Source: Saccoglossus kowalevskii (Eukaryota; Hemichordata; Enteropneusta; Harrimaniidae). From it: a DNA stretch of 40,983 nucleotides. Positions 33,300 through 40,983 of this stretch are shown in pieces. The first letter of the stretch is position 1. Every line of letters begins with the position of its first letter. Where the stretch lies: positions 1 through 40,983 of the forward strand of contig NW_003132881.1 in NCBI RefSeq assembly GCF_000003605.2, in the 5' to 3' direction. A program made the translations under genes and the position numbers. Under the pieces are notes generated by a model that saw only the letters and a list, made by a program, of their open reading frames with translations, had not been told where the DNA came from and searched no databases.

Positions 33300-34490
33300 A
33301 AAATTTCATATGTAGTAATTGAATCGTCTAAATTACAACTTTTTATCGTTTCAATTTCACGATCAAATGATTATGTAAAAGCAATGATATATGATCGATT
33401 GGTGATAGCCAAACTTTGTTGTTTGCTGGATTGGATTGCCTTTCTCATTTCCGAAATTTCAAACTTCATCTATTGTTTACTGTATTTGAAGACACTGCTC
33501 TTTTTTCAAAATACGAATAATAATTACATTCCCAGAATTGCAGAAATAAAGAAGATTGTGAGGTTTAATACGGTAAGCAAGACTGGCATGGTAAAATAAG
33601 AGGTGGCGGTGAATTTTTATGGCAAAAAAGAGTGGCCGGGCAGTGTAGCGAGTATGGTCTGAAGCGGCGTGCAATGACACTCGGAGATGATCGTTGACGC
33701 AAGGCATTGGTGTGAACGCACTATTAATCTACTACTACTACTATCATAGTCAATGTGTGGAATGCACTCTATAACGGTATGTAGTTCAAATAATACTATG
33801 ATGTAATTTGCAAAATATTAATAATAAATTATTGTATTTTCCGGTTGTGGGCTATTCTGTTTCTGGCTCAAATAGACAACTAATAAATAAATACATATAT
33901 GTATACATAAGTATGTGAAATTGTGTTTAATCTACCCATATTTCATTACAAAAATATTTATATTATTTTTAAAATACGACTTTTAGAAGTAAGAGGGTAC
34001 GCTACTCTCAGATTCAGTCTCCGATTTATAACCAGTCACAGATTATAAATTAGTTTATTTGTGTTTATTAATATTGTTTGCTGGTGTTTAGATCAAATAA
34101 ACGAAGCATTATTTTTAATTGATCCGACCAAGAAATAAACTAGTTTTATTTTATAATTTTGTTTTTCAAAAGATTATAGCCTGAGTCCTCCTAGAGAAAA
34201 AAAGGGGTAATATTATTGAAATAATTAGAAAATAAATATTAGATTAGATTGGAAAAGTGGGGACAATAAAGGCGAAATAACAATGGCTATACATTATATT
34301 TGTTGTTAATTGCAGAATCTAACAGTGACTCAGACAAACACCAGCTCCATCCAAATGGCTGTAAGGTACTAACTGACGGAGCATTTACTGCAGCAGAAAG
34401 TGGAATTTCAACGAAGACTCATGGCAGTAGATAAAAGAAAATTCTACTTTAGATGGAAGAACAACGATGAACAGATTTTAATTGAAAGCG
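33300..34490. other. Intergenic, no gene seen
   Basis: The open frame at 33228-33599 (123 codons) begins inside the hairpin and resembles no known protein; it is not accepted as a gene. A short (ACT)n run lies near 33730. Confidence 0.45.
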
Positions 34491-34496
34491 GGAGGG

Positions 34497-34616
34497 TCGT
34501 CACGAGTCCCAACCGACGATAACAATACACGCAAAAAATGCAAAGGGTAGACGCTCGTTTGTAAACAACGACACACTATGGCCATCTGACGCATACGCAG
34601 GTGACGACTCCCCGCT
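34497..34616 (-). mobile_element. Family-A miniature element, copy 3, reverse orientation
   Basis: A 120-bp copy in the opposite orientation, flanked by TGAA (34493-34496 and 34617-34620), a one-base variant of the TTAA target. Ends are AGCGGGAGGGTCGTCACGAG and, inverted, AGCGGGGAGTCGTCACCTGC. The interior CGCTCGTTTGTAAACAA and TATGGCCATCTGACGCAT are the inverse of the copy at 8085-8240. Confidence 0.75.
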
Positions 34617-35130
34617 TGAACAAATAAAAGAGATTTGCAATTTTAGAACTATTACAAAACAATAAACGATTTTTAGTTAACCATAATGTAACATGTATTT
34701 AAAACATTGTTACAATGATTTTAAGTTATTCTAATAAAATAAGAAAATTATCATAATTGTATTTGTTGTGTACTTTACATTTGTTTCATATTGATATCTC
34801 TATGACATATTGCAATGAATTCCGAAGACTGTGTCATTTTATTAACTATTTCTTTCACCACTCAGGAGTTTTATTACAAACAATCAATCAATTATTGGTG
34901 ATCCTAACAACACTATGTGAAGTCAAAGGGATATAGGCAGTGATGACAGCTGGTTAAAATAGTGACAAGTCGAATAATGTATGATAGTATTAGTTTATAA
35001 TTATTACTGAAATAAAATGTATAACACATGTAACTACTACTCTGATCTTGCTTTCGGTGACCATTTACGTCTAATACCAAACGAACTGTGTGCTCTCATA
35101 CAAACTTGGCTGGTTCCCGCCTCAAGTGTC

Positions 35131-35147
35131 GTGGCGCATCACGCCAC
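35131..35147. repeat. Short hairpin GTGGCG-CATCA-CGCCAC
   Basis: Six-base perfect arms around a five-base loop. No further context such as a histone gene or a rho-like element; recorded only as structure. Confidence 0.5.
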
Positions 35148-35575
35148 AAGAGGATGGTAACTATGATTACGGTATTGTGACTGACTGATTAGACCACCAC
35201 GTTCTCATTCTTTGGTTTATTTCTCTTTAGATGCTGAAATGTTACGAACATCGAGTTACAAAAATGACCATATTTTAGAAACCACACCCAAATTGTAACT
35301 CGGTGCATAGAGCCGGGAACATCCACTGGTGGCGCTGTATACAATCGAGACTTTGCCGTAGCTCATTTAGATTTGAGCGTAAACCGCAGAAGCAGTTGTT
35401 AAATTTGGTGACCAGTTTATCATGATAGAAAGCGTTTATAATCTTCAAATTACCACAATAGACAGAGTGAGGGTCAAGACCGAATATACGCGATTCCAGT
35501 GATTGATACTATAAAAGCTTTTTTAATACTTTCACTTTCAAGTTCAAATATTATTCATGGATATCGATATTCAAT

Positions 35576-35667
35576 TCAGTTAACCAAACTTCGAGTAGCT
35601 AGCAACATAGAGTTTAAGCTTCATTTAACTGTGTATATTATCCCTAATTCGAAGGTCGGTTAACTGA
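35576..35667. repeat. Imperfect inverted repeat, 21-base arms
   Basis: TCAGTTAACCAAACTTCGAGT (35576-35596) and the inverse of 35647-35667 (TCAGTTAACCGACCTTCGAAT) agree at 18 of 21 positions across a 50-base spacer. Possibly a small decayed foldback element. Confidence 0.55.
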
Positions 35668-35691
35668 TAATACAAATTCGAGTTACTAAAG

Positions 35692-35943
35692 TTACACACA
35701 CACACCTCCCCATCCTATCGAATCTCTCACAATAGACATGCCTGGTGAACACTTCAGGGATGAGCATGTCATATTAAATGGAATAGCATTCCTTCGGGCG
35801 TTTTTGGCAGTTGATTTAACTGGCCGAATATCGACAACTTCCATGCCCCATGCTGAGTGGTAAATTAGTATTCCATCAGGTGTCATAACTGACTGCAAAT
35901 TTCGAACATCATAAATGTGTTTGTGTCTCAGAGAGCTGCTCAA
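35692..35943 (-). pseudogene. Possible PIF/Harbinger-type transposase relic
   Basis: The - strand open frame reads HIYDVRNLQSVMTPDGILIY followed by HSAWGMEVVDIRPVKST. The FQSV-x-TPDG-I block followed by G-x-E-x(2-3)-D resembles the start of the DDE nuclease domain of Harbinger-type transposases (typically K-x-Q-x-V-x-x-P-D-G ... G-x-x-E-G-R-x-H-D). The frame begins without ATG, runs only 83 codons and has lost the expected GRRHD run, so it would be a dead fragment. Judged by eye. Confidence 0.35.
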
Positions 35944-37800
35944 TGTGCTGTGTTTTTTTTAAACATGAATATATTATAAATGAGATTGTGATTACAACTT
36001 GATACCATATCTGCATACTGCTCGGTCATCCCCTTCACGAATGCAGTTTTATTTGGCATTTTTACTTGAAGTAAAAATCATGGGGGCGCCTTTCATCGAA
36101 CCGGATATAACGCGTACGCGTCCAAAGAATCCTAAGGTAAAAATTTACTAGTATTTTTTTAGAAAAATACTCACAAATTGCATGACAATGTTCATTGGTT
36201 TATTGTGTAAAATCATTGTGTAAGATTATGGTACCATAAAATAGCATTCTTTTGTGTGTTACCGTGACATATTTTGAGAATCTTGTCCTAATATTTTTCA
36301 AAAATCGCCATTTTTAGAACAATACCATAGAGCATAATGTTAAACAAAAATTGCTACACCATAAATTAATTAAGAATATTAGGATACAACTTTAATTACA
36401 GTTGTGTAAATAGAATTACGTCACTGAACTCAAACGACCACGCAGGTACGAGTCGGAAAAGTATCACTACAAATTATTAATGTGTGAAATGAAGTCTTAT
36501 TGAATTCAAAACAGAATTTGAAATGATCATGATGAGTCAAAAGTTTGGAAGTCACAGCGCCCTCGTACAAGGGGGTTGACTGATCTAAACATTGTATCCT
36601 CGACCGCGGAGCATCCGGTTGTTATCATGACAACGAACGAAATGTTATTTGTTATGTAATGATATTTTCAAACTCGCTGTTTATCTCAGATAACAACGTT
36701 CCAAAACAATGTAAACAACTATTTTCGTCCATATTGTAAAATTTGAAGGCACAACATTGTCATAGACTAAAGTAAAATTTGTCATTCGTGTTTCACAAGA
36801 CAATTTTGTCCCGCTTTACGATGAACTTTGAAACGTGTGAAATCAGTCCACGGTCGGAAATAATAAAAATATAAAATAGATAAAATATTTCATATTATAT
36901 CATATGTCGCGTCTCGTTATAGTCGGACTCGAGCTAATTAATCAAGATATTCAGTGGTTCAATTCATCCTCCTCGTGCCAGATATTTCAGGGCACAATGA
37001 AAAGTCCATAGAAAAATACTAGCAACAATTGTAACAATTAACCATGTGTACTAAATTCCTGCTAAACACAACATCTCACTAACACTTTCGATCCTTGGGG
37101 TGATGGCGCCCTCGTACAGAGGAGTGAAATATCTAAACAAGAATATGACATGATATAATTCTGTCCCAATGCATTGAGACATCGAACAGATTTACACCAC
37201 TTAAAATAAATTTTAATTGTCTACCCGAAAATGTCAAATATTCCCGAATATGGATATGCTTGTCCATTAAAAACAAACCTACTAACAATCATTTATTTGT
37301 TGACACAAAAACAGATTTTATATTTTAACACTGGAAAATGTAACAGGTATGAGATGGGCATCGATAACAGGTCATATGGTAAGCATCTTGTTCACTTCTG
37401 TTATGGTAAACTCCATATCAATATTGGGATTTTTTAAAGGGGCATGACAAATCATGGCCAAATGACAGATAATTCATATATCTTGCCATTTATTACGATG
37501 AATGTCAAAATATTAACAGTTACCATGGTATACAGTTTATTACTGGAATCAGTATTGTCGCCATGTCGCATTGCATGATTTACAATTGTTATTTTGGGAA
37601 CTACAAACACACGCTCTATGTGGTATGGGTATTTGTGTCATTGTAAGCTGAATCTAAGTATGAGTTATACTGCACTCAAGACAAGAAGGGACTTGAAAAC
37701 TGCATAATTAAGGGGATGGGGTCATACATTAAGGCATTAACATATTTGTGCCATCACGAGGCATACTGTCGTTATGCGATGTGTACATATTCTATAGAAA
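35944..37800. other. Intergenic or intronic, no exon seen
   Basis: Could be intron or downstream sequence of the - strand gene whose Ig exon lies at 37811-38082, but no further exon with good borders was recognised. AT-rich, no clear mobile element. Confidence 0.4.
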
Positions 37801-37810
37801 TTACTCTTAC

Positions 37811-38082
37811 CTGTACTTGTACACTGCAACGTTTACTGGTCTTTTTGCCATAGTCATTTGACACTATGAACTGATAATCTCCTGAATGTGAAAAGCTCGC
37901 ATTGTAGACCCTTAACACCGATGTATAACTGTTCGGACGCTCAATCTGTACTCGTGCGTTGCTTGGTTTTTCCCACCATGTAACAAATTCCGGAGCCCCA
38001 GCAAAACGTACCACAAGGGAGAAATCATCCCCGTAACTTACGGTTTTATCACGAGGAAGATTTTGTCTTATTTGTGGAGCAT
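37811..38082 (-). CDS. Internal exon encoding one Ig-like domain
   Basis: The - strand exon runs from the acceptor TTCAAATGCAG (just above 38082) to the donor CAG|GTAAGA (below 37811), 272 nt. It reads DAPQIRQNLPRDKTVSYGDD, then VTWWEKPS, the strand SVLRVYNASFSHSGDYQFIV and SNDYGKK. Order and spacing fit an I-set-like Ig domain: core Trp and the S-G-D-Y-x-F-x-V-x-N strand. Both canonical disulfide cysteines are replaced (Val in strand B, Phe in strand F). It enters in phase 1 and leaves in phase 0. Open sequence runs upstream of the acceptor but has no ATG, so this is internal. Other exons of the gene were not found. Confidence 0.7.
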
Positions 38083-38780
38083 CTGCATTTGAACAAAATT
38101 GTGTTATACACAAACAATGAACAATGACAAGACAAGACAATGACAATATATTAGCTTTTTCACCACCAGACTTTCTTGCCCAAATTATTGCGCACTTTTT
38201 TCTTATATTTTTCCATATTTCTGGAAATGAACCCTAATTTTGGAGCCAATGTAAAATTTGAGTCAATTTTCAGTTTGTACTAAAAAAAGTTGGCTATTTT
38301 TGTTCCAAACCAGACTAAAAACAGGACTGTTTTGAGAATTTGCAAAAAGCTAAAGTCGACGCTACCACTCCACGGGGTTCGGGGTTAAATGTGGCGGCAC
38401 ACACCAGAACCAGAGCATGGCCCAATAACAAATAAAATATAACTTGTCACAAACTTGTATTAAGTGTTCTTTCAATCCATTTTACTTGATATTATTTTTG
38501 ATTGCAAACTATCATGATTGCCAAGTAACAGCACGTGTTATCTTGTCTTGGACATATAATGTAATTGAACAGCAATAATCGCGTTGGTATGTGATAATAA
38601 TATAGAACACAATCGATAATTCCTTAGCTTTAGTTTACTAATAAGCCAATTTAAACTGACAACTCATGGCTTAAAAACAGCAAACAGAGATCATAAGACT
38701 GTTTATATTTATTAGGTTGTGGATGTTTTAGAATGAATGGACCATTGACACATTGTCTGGTAAACTAATATGCGATGTTT
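38083..38780. other. No gene recognised
   Basis: Probably intron of the - strand Ig gene or intergenic; AT-rich, no assignable feature. Confidence 0.4.
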
Positions 38781-39405
38781 TTGACGTAAGACCAGGAACA
38801 CGGTACACATGGTACGTGATGTAAAAGATAAACAAGTGGACTCCCTACCAGTGGCGGATCCAGCAAAATGTATTGGGGGCCAAGCTTCGCTTAAAATTAC
38901 GGAGCGTAAATCGCAGAGAAGCTATGCGTAATCCAGATGATATGAATCGTCATGCGTTTAGGGGGGTGGCCCCCTCTGGATCCGCCACTGCTACCTACGA
39001 GTACAATTAAATCTAGTAGTCCAAAATTAATAGGTGGGGGTTTTCCATGACCACCAATAATGAGTAATATGTAGAGAAATTAAAAAAAAATTACTGCCTT
39101 CAATTAAATCTGGTAGTCTAAAATTAATAGGCGACGGTATTTCTATAACCACCAATAATTTCTGTGTAAGATGTGGAGAAATTAAAAAAAAAATTGACTA
39201 CCTACAGTTATATCTGGTAGTCTAAAATTAATACGTTGTGGTTCGTAGACGTCAGACCACTGATAATTTCCGTGTACGACGTAGAGTAAATAAAATGGAC
39301 TACCCACGATTAAATCTGGTACGTCTAAAATTGATGATTTTTGGTTTTCGGACGTCAGACCTCCGATGATTTCTGTGTACACGAAGAAGAGGAAATAAAA
39401 TAACG
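38780..39405. repeat. Diverged ~103-bp tandem array, about 4.5 units
   Basis: Units start at about 38991, 39094, 39198 and 39300 with a shared core TTAAATCTGGTAGTCTAAAATT, followed by CCACCAATAATTTCTGTGTA-like and GTAGAG-AAATTAAA-like blocks. A partial unit (38780-38848) lies before the inserted element at 38849-38990. The open - strand frame at 39182-39409 is produced by these repeats and is not a gene. Confidence 0.8.
38849..38990. mobile_element. Miniature element with 15-bp perfect inverted ends
   Basis: CAGTGGCGGATCCAG (38849-38863) and its exact inverse complement (38976-38990) bound a 142-bp non-coding element. Flanks CTCCCTAC and CTACCTAC agree at 7 of 8 bases, consistent with an 8-bp target duplication as made by hAT-type elements, though part of this could come from the host repeat. 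It sits inside one unit of the tandem array. Confidence 0.8.
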
Positions 39406-39419
39406 CCATTGTCAGTTAT

Positions 39420-40200
39420 CGTACTTACGCGATATTGCTTCAGTCATGTTTATAGATGTGGCGGCAGTTGAAATAAAATTACAGCAGAAAATCCGCGATT
39501 GAACCAGAAGAATCGTTGTGAAAAAAGGATGCAAGACGTAAAACTAATCGCGTATGTGGTTTGTTGTCGCTTTTATTGACTCGCTTAAAATGTCTGGAGT
39601 TTTCCAGACCTATTATTACCACCGAAGGAGAATCTGAACGTCACAGAGGGCCTGTGTAACCTTGTGATCGACTTTGCAATAGATCAAGATAGCAACTCTC
39701 CCAATACAGCATTCCCCCTGAGTCATTAGCTACAAGCAGAAAGTGAATCCCCCGTATACGTAGTTCCTATTTTAATATAATTGTCAAACGCTGAACTGAC
39801 ACGTATACGTTTGTAACTGGAATATTCTAATGTATGTACTATCGTATACATAATATTCATTATCACGCGCCCTAATGCCGTGTCAGGAAGGTAAAACCCC
39901 AGGTAAATGCCACCTATTACTCGGCGACAGTTTCGTGTCGGGTTTTACCCAGGTTTGACTAGAAAGCGATAGCGGGAATTTACGTTTGTAGTCATTTCGC
40001 CAGAAATAGCATTGCCGGACTACTTTTGCCGTCGCGTGACTCACGTATTGTGAAAAATACGAGATTTTTCATATGCTGTCTCAACCCACTACGATCTGGT
40101 TGCACCAATTCGACTGTTGCGATAACTGTTGTGGTACCAAGAGAAAGCAAGATAGTGGATTCAATTTGTCGTCAGCGACAACGCTCACACATATACAACA
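39420..40200. other. Presumed promoter side of the 40225 gene
   Basis: No open gene. An inverted pair GGTAAAACCC / GGGTTTTACC brackets about 45 bases near 39890-39955. CpG content rises toward the start codon, as is common for broadly expressed genes. Confidence 0.4.
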
Positions 40201-40217
40201 ACCATTTATACTCAGTT

Positions 40218-40230
40218 CCGAAAAATGGCG
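40218..40230 (+). promoter_or_regulatory. YY1-like motif overlapping the start codon
   Basis: CCGAAAAATGGCGGACG contains AAAATGGCGG, close to the YY1 consensus AAnATGGCGGC, which in many animal housekeeping genes overlaps the initiator ATG. It supports this ATG as the start and suggests a short 5' UTR. Confidence 0.45.
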
Positions 40231-40378
40231 GACGATAAAAAGCAACAGAAGGGGGAGTCTGACAACATGAAAAGACTGGCTGCCGCAGCAGCAGACGCGG
40301 GAACTCGCAATCGTGTATGTGAAGCTCGCCAAAGAAAGCTTATCAATAATCCAGAGGTCCTTGCAGATATCCAAAGAG
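40225..40378 (+). CDS. First coding exon of an unidentified gene
   Basis: Encodes 51 residues starting MADDKKQQKGESDNMKRLAA, then an Ala-rich segment and EARQRKLINNPEVLADIQR, ending in phase 1 at a consensus donor G|GTAAGT. The segment is polar and charged, with a likely helix at its end, and has no signal peptide, so the product is probably cytosolic or nuclear, or anchored further along. The RxRKL-x-x-N-x-E run loosely resembles the N-terminal GET3-binding motif of CAMLG/GET2, but the match is short. The rest of the gene lies beyond the right edge or in exons not recognised. Confidence 0.6.
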
Positions 40379-40983
40379 GTAAGTTTTTTACAATCATGAT
40401 TCTGTCTGCCATGTTCTAAATTGTAAATGTAGTTATTGGTGTTTTTACCAGCAACAATCCCACTAGTATTCAGTTTACACTTTTATATAATTTGTTTTCA
40501 CTGTCGAAGTTGTACCGTGTTAGCGCCTGTAATGTGCTTGTGCCTTTCATGGTCGCGGTGTGTGTAGGTGTCGCGGTGTGTGTAGGTGTCGCGGTGCGTG
40601 TGTCTGTGTGTCTCTGTGTTAGCCGAACATTTACTAATTCGTAGCATACAAGTTGGCTGAGGTACAAAGTGCAATTCATGGCATACACTCTATATTTTGT
40701 GTTCTAACTTGTGTACGCCAAAATATGGTTTCTATATTTTGATTTGAACGATTTGGGGGAAATTATCAAAGTAAAACGAACTTGGTTTGTTTGTATTTTG
40801 ACACCAATGTTCAAGTTGTAAAACATCACTAGTAATAATTACTAGCATATCATATACAACACAGGACAGTTCACTGTTTATTCTTGGCATAGCAAAGGTA
40901 TTCCTTCATCTTTATGAAAATAGAAATTTAATAGAGACAGGGACCATTGAACTTTCGTAACATCGTCAATATAAATGCGGAAC
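40379..40983 (+). other. First intron of the 40225 gene (partial)
   Basis: Begins with GTAAGT and runs to the right edge. Apart from the 18-bp tandem repeat nothing is assignable, and no acceptor followed by an open phase-1 frame was recognised. Confidence 0.5.
40553..40602. repeat. 18-bp tandem repeat, 2.7 copies
   Basis: TCGCGGTGTGTGTAGGTG at 40553 and 40571, with a third partial copy at 40589, followed by a GTGTCTGT-rich tract. It lies in the first intron of the 40225 gene. Confidence 0.9.

Noticed and set aside
33228-33599. 123-codon + strand open frame
   Set aside because: It begins inside the perfect hairpin at 33226-33277, has no recognisable domain and is in AT-rich DNA with no promoter or splice signals.
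37435-37480. TTAAAGGGGCATGAC, like the left end of a TTAA element
   Set aside because: No matching inverted right end followed by TTAA was found downstream.
38083-38146. Hydrophobic, signal-peptide-like stretch before the Ig exon on the - strand
   Set aside because: The frame there has no ATG (the apparent start is TTG), and its hydrophobicity comes from the T-rich tract expected before a splice acceptor.
39182-39409. 75-codon - strand open frame
   Set aside because: It consists of diverged copies of the 103-bp tandem unit and is not a gene.
1-40983. Possible tRNA genes at GTTCGAA-like words
   Set aside because: No site had a matching A box, acceptor stem and cloverleaf spacing when inspected by eye.

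Overview
The window is animal nuclear DNA. Its genes are split by GT-AG introns, their exons are mostly symmetric phase-1 extracellular modules, intergenic DNA is AT-rich, and there are many decayed LINE fragments and small foldback elements. Gene style and repeat load suggest a marine invertebrate (lophotrochozoan or invertebrate deuterostome). I cannot name the species.

Left third (1-18.7 kb): a 38-bp minisatellite at the edge is followed by two tandem paralogous genes on the + strand (gene A about 1.1-8.5 kb, gene B about 13.3-18.6 kb). Each has a signal-peptide exon whose ATG directly follows the splice acceptor, a large exon for one beta-sandwich-like (CARDB/Ig-like) domain, an exon for most of a second domain, and a last exon with the end of domain 2, a Thr-rich stalk, a glycine-rich transmembrane helix and a short basic tail. 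All splice junctions are phase 1. The predicted products are type I membrane proteins of a family I do not recognise. Gene B is intact (426 aa). Gene A is about 43 nt shorter in its fourth exon, which breaks the frame and creates a TAG, so it is a truncated allele, a young pseudogene or an assembly error.

Middle (18.7-37.8 kb): the one clear gene is an intronless mitochondrial carrier of the SLC25A44 type (21567-22514, +), with a TATA motif upstream. The rest is gene-poor and holds two different LINE C-terminal relics, a possible Harbinger-type transposase relic, dispersed repeats, perfect hairpins and palindromes, and many miniature elements flanked by TTAA. One TTAA element is nested inside another.

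Right end (37.8-41 kb): an Ig-like exon lies on the - strand. Next is a ~100-bp tandem array interrupted by a small terminal-inverted-repeat element. Last is the first coding exon of an unidentified + strand gene with a YY1-like motif over its ATG.

No tRNA, rRNA, CRISPR array or bacterial-type operon was seen. Exon calls rest on splice consensus, phase consistency and comparison of the two paralogs; no transcript evidence or database search was available.
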